This document shows, one piece after another, positions 22,631 to 34,425 of a stretch of 35,144 nt of DNA. Both the position numbers and the translations under genes were made by a program. Under the pieces are notes generated by a model. That model ran no database searches and was not told the origin of the DNA. It worked only from the letters and a program-made list of their open reading frames with translations. This stretch comes from Saccoglossus kowalevskii (lineage: Eukaryota; Hemichordata; Enteropneusta; Harrimaniidae): contig NW_003113468.1 of NCBI RefSeq assembly GCF_000003605.2, forward strand, positions 186,320 through 221,463, read 5' to 3'. Every line of letters begins with the position of its first letter. The first letter of the stretch is position 1.

Positions 22631-24325
22631 GTTAACAGTGTACCATAATGCCATACATGCTAATAGTGTACTGTCATGTCATACAAGTTAACAGTGTACA
22701 ATAAAGTCATACATGTTAACAGTTTACCATAATGTCATACATGTTATCAGTGTATCATAATGCCATACATGTTAACAGTGTACACAATGTAATACATGTT
22801 AACAGTTTACCATATGGCATACATGTTAACAGCTTACAATATTGTCATACATGTTAACAGTGTACCATAATGTNNNNNNNNNNNNNNNNNNNNNNNNNNN
22901 NNNNNNNNNNNNNNNNNNNNNNNNNNNNNNNNNNNNNNNNNNNNNNNNNNNNNNNNNNNNNNNNNNNNNNNNNNNNNNNNNNNNNNNNNNNNNNNNNNNN
23001 NNNNNNNNNNNNNNNNNNNNNNNNNNNNNNNNNNNNNNNNNNNNNNNNNNNNNNNNNNNNNNNNNNNNNNNNNNNNNNNNNNNNNNNNNNNNNNNNNNNN
23101 NNNNNNNNNNNNNNNNNNNNNNNNNNNNNNNNNNNNNNNNNNNNNNNNNNNNNNNNNNNNNNNNNNNNNNNNNNNNNNNNNNNNNNNNNNNNNNNNNNNN
23201 NNNNNNNNNNNNNNNNNNNNNNNNNNNNNNNNNNNNNNNNNNNNNNNNNNNNNNNNNNNNNNNNNNNNNNNNNNNNNNNNNNNNNNNNNNNNNNNNNNNN
23301 NNNNNNNNNNNNNNNNNNNNNNNNNNNNNNNNNNNNNNNNNNNNNNNNNNNNNNNNNNNNNNNNNNNNNNNNNNNNNNNNNNNNNNNNNNNNNNNNNNNN
23401 NNNNNNNNNNNNNNNNNNNNNNNNNNNNNNNNNNNNNNNNNNNNNNNNNNNNNNNNNNNNNNNNNNNNNNNNNNNNNNNNNNNNNNNNNNNNNNNNNNNN
23501 NNNNNNNNNNNNNNNNNNNNNNNNNNNNNNNNNNNNGGTGTACACAATGCCATACATGTTAACAGTGTACCATAATGTCATACATGTTATCAGTGTATCA
23601 TAATGCCATACATGTTAACAGTGTACACAATGCCATACATGTTAACAGTTTACCATATGTTATACATGTTAACAGTGTACTGTCATGTCATACATGTTAA
23701 CAGCTTACCATATTGTCATACATGTTAACAGTGTACCACAATGTCATACATGTTAACAGTGTACCATAATGTCATACATGTTAAATTTATACCATAATGC
23801 CATATATGCTAACAGTACAACGTAATGTCATTGCATGTTAACAGTGTATCGTAATGTCATACATGATAACAGTGTATGATAATGTCATACATGTTAACAG
23901 TGTACCATAATGTCATACATGCTAACAGTGTATCGTAATATCATACATGTTAACAGTGTACCATAATGTCATACATGTTAACAACGTATCGTAATGTCAC
24001 ACATGTTAAATGTGAACTATAATGCCATGCATGTTAACAGTGTACCATAATGTCATATATGCTAACAGTACATTGTAATGTCATACATGTTAACTGTGTA
24101 TCATAATGTCATACATGTTAACAGTGTACCATAACGCCATATATGTTAACAGTTTACTATAATGTCATATATGTTAACAGTGTATCGTAATGTCATGCAT
24201 GTTAGGTGTGTATCATAATATCATACATGTTCACAGTGCATCGTAATGACATACTAGTATATATTAACTAATGTCATACATGCTAACAGTGTATCGTAAT
24301 GTCATACATGTTAACAGTGAAGTGT
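22631..24325. repeat. 28-bp satellite array spanning an assembly gap
   Basis: Dozens of imperfect copies of a 28-base unit run through this stretch. Each unit consists of CATACATGTTAACAG, then TGTACC, then ATAATGT. Some units are 27 bases and many differ at a few sites, so the array is moderately old. Bases 22874-23536 are Ns and presumably hide more of the array. The unit has a TGTTAACA core that is self-complementary. It has no coding role; open frames that cross the Ns are artefacts. Confidence 0.93.
22874..23536. other. Assembly gap, 663 Ns
   Basis: Both edges lie inside the 28-bp satellite, so the gap is a collapsed or unresolved part of that array. The true length is unknown. Confidence 0.98.
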
Positions 24326-25627
24326 AATGCAAATTATACAGTAAATTATCATTTGTCTAAAAAACAAACTAACTGGATGATCTGCTTTTAAGCATGTGCT
24401 CCGAATAAAGGCAATATTCTGGCTAGAATGTAGTTCGCATAAGAGAATCAATCAACCATGGCACGTCTCACAATCTCCAAACGCCCCTTCAGCGCAACAG
24501 GGCGCAACAGACCGAGGTACTATAGACAAAAGAAAATAATGCATATTTCCAGGTACTGGACACATGGACCCAAAAAAATCTCAATAACGTCGTTCTTTTT
24601 CTGATCTATTTTTACCCAAGGCCATGCAAGTTCCATCAACGTTTAACCCACATTCTAACATAGAGGTTTTGAATGTCACTGTGCAATGTCTGCAATGTCA
24701 CTATGCAATAAGTATGTGAACGATCTCGGTTTAAGCTTCAGCAAAACAAATATGTTATGACGATGTATATTATTTTACATATATATGCCCAAAGTACATA
24801 CCTTATACAGTTACTCGATAACATACAAATGTCATAATCAGATAGAAGTTACATTAACCGTGTTTCTACTCGTGATCTTATGTGTTGAACCTGCCGACTT
24901 CTGGGTTAGACCATGGATGGTTAGACACATAAGCAGTACTTGGGTTACAATATTATTCATAGGGTAGGTTAACACTGTGAGTATATCCGTTAACACGCGA
25001 TAGAAAGAAACGCATTTTGTTGTCATCAAAATATGTTCCCTGCAAAAACGTACACGCTATTGTATGTCATTATATAAGTACTATTAGTGTTCAAGGCTGG
25101 GAACTAAAGAGTCAAGGACGTCAGAATTGGGCGGGAGACTTTAGATACTTAATATCATATTGGATCTCTCATTCCAATGAAATACTAAATGTCAATATGA
25201 GACGTTTCTGTTTATTTATTTTTTTGAAACTACCAGGTCTTCAGTCACAACCTGGTTACGCTAAGAAAGTCACGGCCTTCTGTGTTGACGGGCGGGACGA
25301 GCCAGCATACGTGCGTTTTAACAAAATACGACCTTCCAACTGATGAATCTAAATGTAAGACCTTCTCCCATGGGGCTTCGCGCCGTACCAGGATTAACAG
25401 GAATAGGAATCCCGTCGTCTGGTGGCGCTATCTCCCGCGAGATTTGACCTACAGTACCACACATTTCATAGGCACGTCTAAACATGATAGTGTAGTAATT
25501 CGACAAATTGTGTGAATACTCGCCAAATTGTCAAAATATTGATTGGTCATTGCAGTGCAGTATTGAAAATCACCTATCTATGTGCATACCACTAGAAATG
25601 TCACTTGAATAGAAATCGTTGATAATA
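24326..25627. other. Intergenic DNA and likely TEDC1 5' flank
   Basis: Short open frames on both strands lack domain-like sequence. The last few hundred bases should hold the TEDC1 promoter; I see no TATA box. A four-codon upstream frame (ATG at 25598, stop TAG) precedes the TEDC1 start and shares the phrase AATGTCACTT with it. Confidence 0.4.
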
Positions 25628-28600
25628 ATGTCACTTCTCCGGGAAAGTATCGAATTGCTCTGTCGTTCAATCACGCTTTGTGGGACGACGAAAATTACCC
25701 CAGAGTGCTTCAGACAGGCTAAGTTTGATAAGCAAGAAGCGGTGAGTTTTCTTATTTAACAGATCAAACATACTAACTTTTTATATGGTAAATATAATAT
25801 TATTCCTACGTATTAATATATCCAACACAAATAAATTTTCTTTTGGGTGATAATAAACTATAATAAATTATTATTATAATCAGAGGTACATTACTATGGC
25901 CGTTGCAAACCCCAAGTAATGTACCTCTGTTATAATATATTAATATTAAAAATGTACCCTTTCTAAACCAAGCATCAGTTGATAATTTACGATGATGTCA
26001 TTTTTATACTATCTTTCAGGTATCTATAGTTAGAGATCAAAGTCCCTGCAGTTTAGTTTATTGAAACATTCAAAATTCCTCAGAAGGAATTAAAATGGTT
26101 ACACTAACTGCTAAAATACATATATAAAACATACAAATTTTACAAAAAATACTATCTAAAGCACGACATGGTTTAAAAAAAAACAAAAAAAAATATAGAT
26201 ATATGTAGGTATATATATTGAAAAAATAAATAGATGAAATAATAATAATAAAAAAAATGAGCAATATACAGTAAGTCAATTCATGTTCTATTTTAAAAGT
26301 AATCAAACCGGTATTTTGGAATCTAAATATTTATAAATTCAAACTACATTTACACATAGCATGAGCTCATGCAGTGCTGGAGTGCATTAGCGCTACCACC
26401 TTGACATGCCCCAGTCTGCAAAGTTTTTGTTCCATGCACCTCATTTAAACAACATTCAGACCAATATCATAGTTGCTGCTCGTCTCACAACTCTGACAAG
26501 TGACATGTTGCTGGTAAATATTCCATCCGATATGTTTGTCTTTGATTAAATATACTGTGAGAAAGAGTCGTCGTCATTTTATATCATTTGACAAGACAAA
26601 ATATATACGGTATATTAAAGAATAGAAAACAGTGTGAATACCACTGCACATTGTCAAACTAGCAATGGCATTCTAACTGTCGTAGAATAACCCTAACCCT
26701 AACAATTGTAGAATGGTGAACTGGGGCATCTCGGCAGTTTTTCCACCTTTGCTTGCATTGATGGGTAATCATTAGATAAAAAGTTGTTTAGATAATTTTC
26801 TCAAACATGAAATGCAACAGGGTATACTTTTAAAATATATTCATTCATTTCACTTACAAAGCAATGGACCAATACAATCACAGGACACTACTCCTGGATT
26901 GTTTTTGCATACAGACTCACTCTTTATCAGTTCTGGATATTACTGTAAAATGACTAAATTTCAGTGGGTTTAAATTTCGCTGATTTACCATTTCAGGCAT
27001 ATTCAGTGGGTTTTAAATTCACGGTTTTATCATTTAGATAATGTGTTCTATGCTAAATTTTACATATTCACTGGGTTTTTAATTTAGCGCATTTTCCAGT
27101 ATCTAACTGTTTTTGTCCCAAGCAACAATTCATCATGTAACATAACATTGTCATACAATTGCCTTTTAGGTATACATAGTTTATTGGGATGAAAGTCTCC
27201 AGGATAGTCTTGACGCAATTTTTTGTTTTATTCAAAACGTAATGATAATTTATGGAATGTAATTCTATCATGTTAAATATTTTTTATATATATTTTAATT
27301 CATGATATATAAAAATTATAATTATTTATCTTTTTATTCTTGATGACTCTAGATTAATTTTGTTTTTTCAATTTATAATAATAATAATAATATTTATTGC
27401 ATTAGAAATACAGTATTTCTATCAGTACAGTAGCAATAAAAGTATAACAAAGTATAATAATGAAATAATAAAGAAATTTTGAGCTTTTTTGTGTTTCTAT
27501 TGCTAAAATGTACTGTCAGGTGAGCCAATTTAATATTGTACAATTTATTCCATATACCGATAAATGCAGTTGTCTGCACTGTGACCTCCACGTTGTTTAT
27601 TTTTATTATTGGGTATGTTTTACAGGTGATGCCATTTTGGGTACTACTCTATGAATTGCTGTACTTCCTACAATATGGACAATTCCAAGATGTAAAATAT
27701 GTAGAAAACCAGACTAAGAAAGACATAATAGTTATCGTGAAGCACTGGATGTATAGTCATGGATACAGGTCCAGTCAATTCTTCAGTCTTACTATGCATA
27801 TGCTTAATGGAAGCCGTGAACTTTTACTTGCATTTGGATGGTTAGTTGGCAAATACCACATCATAGATAAATTGACATCTCATTGTTGTTCAACACTTGT
27901 AACTGATAACTGTGAACTAGGCGGATCATGTATGGACAGTATTCCGGATAGATATACTAGAGCTGATAAGGGAAATTATCAATGGTTTGCCCACTACTTG
28001 CCATGGTTGAGTGGTAGACTGCAGCTATCTATGAGAGGATTGTACTCTGCTGAAATGGAGAAGTGTAGTATGTCACACCATGTACATGATTTTACGCAAG
28101 GACTGTCATTGTCTAATTACTCTACTCATTTATCTACGTCTGAGACCCAGCTCTTAAGACACCCAAAACTGCTTGACAAGGTATGGTGTTGATTGCATAG
28201 TCAATTCCTAATTGAGTAATTTGCATAATGCTTGAATCTTCCTTTTTGTTAATATAGAACAGTAATGTATTGAACTAACTGAAATTCTATTTTTTAGTAT
28301 TTTTGTTAATTCTAATTAGTTTTACTTGAAATTTATTTTTCTGATATTTGACAAGAATAAAATAAAATCTGTTAAAAATATTGTACTTTTTCAAACCAAT
28401 ACAACCAACTTATCGTACTAGTACATACTACATTATTCATCCATTCATCTACCTATTAAATTTAGTCTGTTGTATTACCAGTACATACTTTCTGAATAAC
28501 ACACTGCCATGCATTGATGTAAGACTTATTTATTTTTGTTTATTCACACTTTAAGTGCTGTGTATCACTTGAAACCCAGAATACTACTATGCATGCCTTG

Positions 28601-29673
28601 CTGAAATGGAAAGAAAATGAATCGATTTTCTGGCAGTGGATGGTAAGATATCTATTATTTGTAAAACCTGACAGTGTTATTTAACAAATTGATGCATGGT
28701 AAAAAACTCACAGTCACTGTTTTTTCTGGCACAAGATTATTGTATGGGTCTTACATTAATGAAATTGTTTTGAATTCTTTGTACATGACCATAGGTTTAT
28801 ATTTTGTAGGAAAGTGTACTTGATGCCAAGAATCAAAACAGTGATGATGAAACTGAACCTTTTAGTGTTCCAATGAATGTTACCAGGCCAACAAAAATAG
28901 CATGTCCACTGATGAATTTACATGCAGATCTCGGAGTACTTCTTACAAAAGTTGGTGGGAATATTACTGATGTTGATAATTGGTGCAAAAAAAAGGTAGG
29001 TGTTTCATTACTTGCAGATGATAATATACAGGATATTATTTTGTGTAGAAAATGTTTCTCAAAGTATGTAAAATTCATTCATACTGTACCAAAATGCAAT
29101 TAATTATATATATCCAGAAAATTTATAGAACTGAATTCTATTTAGTAAAATAAATAGTATTAGTATAGGTTGTGGTCATCTTGCTGAGAATACAAAAACA
29201 TGACAAACTCAGAAGATTGAGATAGAAATTGCAGTCAGTGTACAACACTGGTTTACTAATCTACATATTATGTACATGTATTTTCATCTAAGTTAATACA
29301 ATTGTTTTCCATTTTCTTTTAGATTAAAAGTGTGACTAAGAAACAACGAGTTGATTACATATTGAAAGAAATTGAACAGGAAGTAATTGACACACTCTGT
29401 CATACAAGCAAAGATGCATGCAGATTTAAATACACATTGAAACCACCTCCTGTCTATGTATACAAGAAAACACAAAATAAACAGTTGTGTCATGATGATA
29501 CATCTGTTAAGGACATTAACATTGCAATACATGAATTGTCTGAACTCCAAAATAAGCTACAAAGTGAATTAGAAAAGTTGAGATATAAACACAAAGATGA
29601 TATGAGTGTTATATGTGATGATAAGCTTTGTGGTGTTGTTTGTATTCCCCCATCACTGGGACAAAACACCTAG
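25628..29673 (+). CDS. TEDC1: Tubulin epsilon and delta complex protein 1
   Basis: Five exons, 25628-25741, 27626-28180, 28556-28642, 28810-28995 and 29323-29673, give 430 residues. All four introns are phase 0 with GT/AG sites. The start ATG has A at -3. Exon 1 encodes the N-terminal block RESIELLCRSI followed by TPECFRQAKFDKQEA, which matches the helical start of TEDC1. Exon 2 holds NGSRELLLAFGWLVGK, the most conserved stretch, and the SLSNYSTHLSTSETQLLRHP block. Exon 3 ends in WKENESIFWQWM. Exon 5 holds a Lys/Glu-rich helix likely to be coiled coil (residues about 368-400). TEDC1 acts with TEDC2 and with delta- and epsilon-tubulin at centrioles, where the complex is needed for stable triplet microtubules. 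The first intron (1884 bp) carries a LINE tail, a hairpin and a MITE-like element. Candidate poly(A) signals are at 30491 and 31300. The family call rests on motif order; a related C14orf80-type protein is the same thing under an older name. Confidence 0.92.
25872..25938. repeat. Intronic hairpin, about 23-bp stem
   Basis: The arm at 25872-25895 and its complement at 25915-25938 share a perfect 15-bp core CAGAGGTACATTACT plus TATTATAA with a one-base bulge. The loop is 19 bases. It could be a tiny inverted-repeat element or a small-RNA-like hairpin in TEDC1 intron 1; sequence alone does not decide. Confidence 0.7.
26045..26310 (-). mobile_element. Second LINE 3' tail, in TEDC1 intron 1
   Basis: This matches the tail at 4545-4860 with few differences, including CCTCAGAAGGAATTAAAATG and ACTATCTAAAGCACGAC. 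It has the same orientation and the same TTTCAATAAA end. No coding part is left, so it is a severely 5'-truncated copy. It lies antisense to TEDC1. Confidence 0.85.
26688..26702. repeat. Short interstitial telomere-like repeat
   Basis: The bases AACCCTAACCCTAAC are two and a half units of the animal telomere repeat (CCCTAA). They are flanked by the similar phrases TGTCGTAGAAT and AATTGTAGAAT. Confidence 0.6.
26941..27101. mobile_element. 161-bp MITE-like element in TEDC1 intron 1
   Basis: The ends TACTGTAAAATG (26941-26952) and CATTTTCCAGTA (27090-27101) are inverted repeats with one mismatch. Inside are three related blocks of the form TTCAGTGGGTTTAAATTTCGC. The same ends and block occur in the 49-bp element at 10491-10539. 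There is no coding capacity, and no target-site duplication is clear. Confidence 0.65.
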
Positions 29674-32600
29674 TCAGTCTGTCTAGATCCTCTTCTCAGG
29701 TAGTTCTTATGGTTTTCATTTGGAATGGCTTAATTTTGCGCATTGTCTAGATACATATAAGATGAAGTGTGATATGCGATAAGGAGCTTGTGCAAATTAA
29801 AGAAGTCTCACAAATTGCAAGATGATCACAAAATCACATGCCAAACATGTGTTTCTGGAAATTCTAATGCAAATGAGCGAGTCTGAACTGAACTGAACTG
29901 AACTGAACTGGTGACTTATTTGAAAAAGTGTATATCATTGTGTTATGCATTATTTGAATGGAGTGAGAGTCTCACTCATTTCTGTTTATGTAATTTGAAC
30001 TTTCCAAGTGTCAACTGCATTCTGTGATGTCAGTGGAATTGATGAGATCAAAAAATCTCATGAGCTATTCATCACTGTTGCACACCTCCTATCTTTTAAA
30101 TACTTTATATTGGAGGTTTGGCTAAATGTTCGAATGCTGAGTTACAGTACATCTTCACATTTTAAGTGATGTTAATTTTGTCCTTGTCTGTATTTTCTTA
30201 GATGAAGGTCAAGGTATATGACAGGGAAAATGTCCATCCTCATTGTCATCTTAAAATTTGGGTTGCAATAACTCAAACAGTTTTGGATCTTAGCCAAGTT
30301 CGATTTTTGTGTCTGTTGTATGTATAATTTTGCAAGATATTGCTTAAATTTTGTTGAAACTTCTAACAATTTTTTATCTGATCTGGGCATCTTTTTAGAG
30401 GGACTGTCATCAATATGGAATATCAAGCACGTTCAATTTTGGTGCAACTAGCAAGTGCAGTTTTTAAGATATAGGATAAAATTTGGATGAAATAAAACAT
30501 GAACAGAATGAAGACATTTATTTATATTGAGTACCAGAAGTTAGTAATATGCTCTTCAAGATCTGTTAGATAACAGATATGTTGTTTACGTGTATACTAA
30601 AAAGAGTGACAGTACAGTACAGTGTACTTTCCCTACCTTGTTAAAATCTGGCTAGTATTTTATTTCGTTTACATATGTGTTATATTACTGCACTATTATT
30701 TAAGAATTGTTATACAATTCATGTTGTATTATGCTATAAGGAACATTGAGATAAATGCAGTACATATTGTATTATTTAATGAACACAGCTAGTATTTTTC
30801 TTGCCAAATTTTGCTTAGATTTGTTGCTGTACTATTATTTTTTAGAAACCTTTATACAATTTATGTTGTATTATTCTATAAGGGATGTTGAAATTAATAC
30901 AGTACATGCAGTTATGATGTTTTGGCCTAAATTACATAATTAGTTTATATCCATCCATAACTTTCTGTAATCTGGATTCTCAATGGGCAACGTTGTAACA
31001 GTTACACTGATTTCTGATTTCCTCTGAATTGTTTTATCAATGTCATGCGATTGATTACAAGTCAGTACAACCAAAGATTCCAACTAAATTATGAAATGAT
31101 TTAAAATTCTTAGATCGCATGGTTGAATACGGTACCATTCTATACTCTGTGAATGGTTTATCTAATACGGTGTATTCTATTCTATAGTTTTACTGCACAG
31201 ATTTCATGTATAAATATTAGTTTTATAAATACATTGTTTTGTTCTCTCCACTGTATTACATGATTGATGCATGTATATGTATGGGCCCCCTATGTATGGA
31301 ATAAAAGATTCTGTTGCATGTCAATCATTTTACTGTAACCTGTATTTATGTTTACTGTTAAGATGAAATTCAGTTTTCTGGATACTAGTTACTCAACTTC
31401 AACCTACAAGAAAAAAGGCCCCCATGAATGTTATGTGTTATGATTGAAAATGACTGGTGACCATTTTGGTGATTAAGTCCTCAAATCCTAAAACTTTAAA
31501 ACCGGTTTTCTGAGATGACTGGGCCAATTTTAATCAAACTTGGTATGAAGACCATATATATATATATATATACACACACACATACCAATACTATGTTCCT
31601 ATCCATCTCCCTGGATCAACGTTAATGTCTCAAACTTTCACTTTTAAGCTTAACTCAAGGGACTTTGTGTGATTGACTTGTCAGTTGTGGGAACAAATGT
31701 TGAAATTGGCATTGATAAAATTAGCCAAAAATTTCAATAATTACTTCTCATTCAGTCCATCATCAGCTGGGCTTGTCAGTGATTTTCTTGTTATGGCGCC
31801 CTCTATCTATTAACGATACCTACCTGAAATGTAAATCTTGTAAATAATTTGGCACAATAAAAAAACAAAAAAACAGCAAGGTATTTCTGATAACTGAAGT
31901 CACATTAGAATGTCAAGACGTCCCTAGCTATTCTTCTCAAACGATTTTTATTTTTTTCAAAATCTGTTGTTTTTTCTTGTTTCTTTTTTGTAAAGTGATA
32001 TAAGTTCATGCCTGTACAAATTACCCAGAATACACAGCCCTTGTATAAGGATAGGAATGATGGTCAGCTAACATAATATATTAATGAAATTAAAAATAAT
32101 TCAAATATGCAAATTAGTCATTTAATCATTTTATACCAATTTTCAGAATATTCCACATTGTGTGTACTAAGCATGGCATTGAAGGCGTGTAGTCTGTTCA
32201 AGTCACATTCCCTTCAAAGAAAGAGTCACTTTATGTAAATTGAAAATAGAACTTGCATAAACTGTCCTCATAATAAAACTGAAGATGAATTGTATTCTTC
32301 ATGGATTGTCATCTCTATAACAATTACCAAGACGACATGAAGGAAAATATTTAACTCACTAAAGAAATAGATAATTAAATTAGGAAAGTATATTTACAGA
32401 TCTTTTTAAGTCAGAAATGAAAATTCGGTATAAATTCATTACTAGGTACTTTCATTTACTACAGGTATTACTTTTATCTTATTAACTAAGCTGTACAAAC
32501 TGTTTTTATTGCTTTGTACAGTACAGATTATTATTATTACGTACAAAGAACGCCCGTTAGCGACGAAGCAATTTAACAATATCGTAATACATGTACATAG

Positions 32601-32792
32601 TTTCATTGCTTTGTTCCCTTATTTTATCAATGCAAAGTGGTTCAAAGAAACTATATCCCCATTCACTACGAAGTGCGTGTACTAGTATTGTATAACTGGA
32701 TACTGCATGTACTGTATAAAAGGATTCTTTGCTTAATTTACGGTATTCGGTTCACCGTTATGATAAGTTCTTCATGCCATGAACACAATAAT
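29674..32792. other. TEDC1 3' flank and intergenic DNA, no gene seen
   Basis: The first part is likely TEDC1 3' untranslated sequence, with AATAAA at 30491 and 31300. A pentamer repeat (GAACT) of about five units lies near 29884-29910, and a TA/CA microsatellite at about 31554-31585. The stretch 31490-31550 holds a phrase (AATTTTAATCAAACTTGGTA) typical of a dispersed repeat. No domain-like frame was found. Confidence 0.45.
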
Positions 32793-33782
32793 TTAGATTT
32801 TGACTATGTCTTTGTGGCAGTTATCGTGTCTGCAACGAATATTATCGGCAGAAAGCGACCAATGACCCCATAGTTTGGCACGTTCTATTTTCTGAGCATT
32901 TCCTAAAACGTGATTATTCAAAATGACAATCGGCTGTGTATGTGACCGTATCTCCTTATTTGTGTACCATAATCCACTGACGAATCTCTCAACCGGTAGC
33001 CACTGTATGTTAGCTGATTTCTCTGTCTCGATAATATCACTCAGAAACACTTGTTCCGAGCCTGCCATCCCGATATTTCGCCATCCTTCTTGGTTTCGGT
33101 AACCCTTCATTTTTTCAGTAAGTTGACGTGTAAGTTCGTTCCACATTCGCTGACTTGTGTGCGTAGCGTTAATATAGAGAAACCCTCCATTGACCATGCA
33201 GTGTTGGCAATGTTTACCTTTATTCTGCATTACAACCATGTCCACACTCGACTGGGCGAAATATTCAAGTGGGTCGTCGAACCAGGTAGCGTCGGCTTCT
33301 GTTTCAAAAATGCTGAAATTCCTTTGCAAGAGTTGGTTCATGATTTTGACACGAAATAACCCAAAATAGTAATAAATAACCTCACCGTATGTCATCTCGT
33401 GTTTAGTTCCGTATTCAAGCAAAATTACATTGAGATCGTCTTTCCACTCCGCCAGTCCACGGTACGCATCGACGTCAGTTGTTATAAATATCGTTTTTGG
33501 TAAAATACTGAAACATTCAACATTGCAAATCCAATTCTTCGTTAAAGTTAAAAAACCCGAATTCAAGAACTGAAGTACAACGAATCCATGTTTTTGTTTT
33601 ATGGCCTTGGCAATGGTTACTAGTTCGTCGCTCACCCTGATTTCAGAAATGTCTGGTGGCCTATACGTATGTATAATATTGATATGATAGACATACAGGG
33701 AAATTAAGATAACGGCTCCCAGCACAAAGACGATTCTCGATCGACTAGTCATCCTTAACTTGGCCCGTACAGAAGAAACCAT
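32793..33782 (-). CDS. Type II membrane glycosyltransferase (nucleotide-diphospho-sugar transferase family)
   Basis: This is a single uninterrupted frame of 329 residues. Its ATG lies in CAACATGG, a strong start context. Residues 16-37 are one hydrophobic segment after a short basic cytoplasmic tail, so it is a Golgi-style type II anchor. The luminal part carries TTDVDAY (101-107) and TEADATWFDDP (161-171), the acidic D-x-D-type site that holds metal and nucleotide-sugar in the Nucleotid_trans family (PF03407). NGGFLYIN (198-205), SEQVFLSDII (242-251) and NNHVLGN...GHW (289-308) follow in the family order. Sites for N-linked glycans are NFS at 155 and NAT at 205. The family includes plant xylosyl- and arabinosyltransferases and expanded animal members; the donor sugar and acceptor cannot be told here. 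A poly(A) signal on the minus strand is at 32510-32505. Lack of introns fits a small or retro-derived gene. Confidence 0.85.
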   Translation of the reverse strand: MVSSVRAKLRMTSRSRIVFVLGAVILISLYVYHINIIHTYRPPDISEIRVSDELVTIAKAIKQKHGFVVLQFLNSGFLTLTKNWICNVECFSILPKTIFITTDVDAYRGLAEWKDDLNVILLEYGTKHEMTYGEVIYYYFGLFRVKIMNQLLQRNFSIFETEADATWFDDPLEYFAQSSVDMVVMQNKGKHCQHCMVNGGFLYINATHTSQRMWNELTRQLTEKMKGYRNQEGWRNIGMAGSEQVFLSDIIETEKSANIQWLPVERFVSGLWYTNKEIRSHTQPIVILNNHVLGNAQKIERAKLWGHWSLSADNIRCRHDNCHKDIVKI

Positions 33783-34034
33783 GTTGAGGTCAGAACAAGA
33801 TCCATATTACCTTTATTGGCAATGTTACAACCACGAGCACAGGGTCGGCGACACGTAGTTAATATTTAATACTAGTAGATTGTTCTCTGTAAACCATTAA
33901 ATTATTCTGTTCAAAACATGGTAACCGTTTTTACCATTATTATAGTCATACAAATTGACACAATGTACTATTTGGAAGTATTGAATACCTAGACCCGTAT
34001 TTTATTCAAGTAGCGGTTGTATAAATATATATAC

Positions 34035-34425
34035 CATAGTAGGCAATATGTCATAGTAGGCAATATGTCATAGTAGGCAATATGTCATAGTAGGCAATAT
34101 GTCATAGTAGGCAATATGTCATAGTAAGCAATATGTCATAGTAAGCAATATGTCATAGTAGGCAATATGTCATAGTAGGCAATATGTCATAGTAGGCAAT
34201 ATGTCATAGTAGGCAATATGTCATAGTAAGCAATATGTCATAGTAGGCAATATGTCATAGTAGGCAATATGTCATAGTAGGCAATATGTCATAGTAGGCA
34301 ATATGTCATAGTAGGCAATATGTCATAGTAGGCAATATGTCATAGTAGGCAATATGTCATAGTAGGCAATATGTCATAGTAGGCAATATGTCATAGTAGG
34401 CAATATGTCATAGTAGGCAATATGT
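34035..34425. repeat. 17-bp tandem array, exactly 23 units
   Basis: The unit CATAGTAGGCAATATGT repeats 23 times with no length change (391 bases). Only copies 6, 7 and 12 differ, each by the same G-to-A change that gives GTAAGC. Such uniformity implies recent expansion or strong homogenisation. It lies about 250 bases upstream of the glycosyltransferase start codon. Confidence 0.97.

Noticed and set aside
22826-23603. Open frames crossing the assembly gap on both strands
   Set aside because: Ns carry no stops, so the frames are artefacts of the gap within a satellite.
27536-27625. ATG upstream of TEDC1 exon 2 as an alternative start
   Set aside because: It lies in intron 1 before the acceptor at 27624-27625. 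Exon 1 at 25628-25741 gives the conserved N-terminus and joins in phase.
34035-34425. CRISPR-like array
   Set aside because: The repeats touch each other with no spacers, and the setting is an animal genome. It is a minisatellite.
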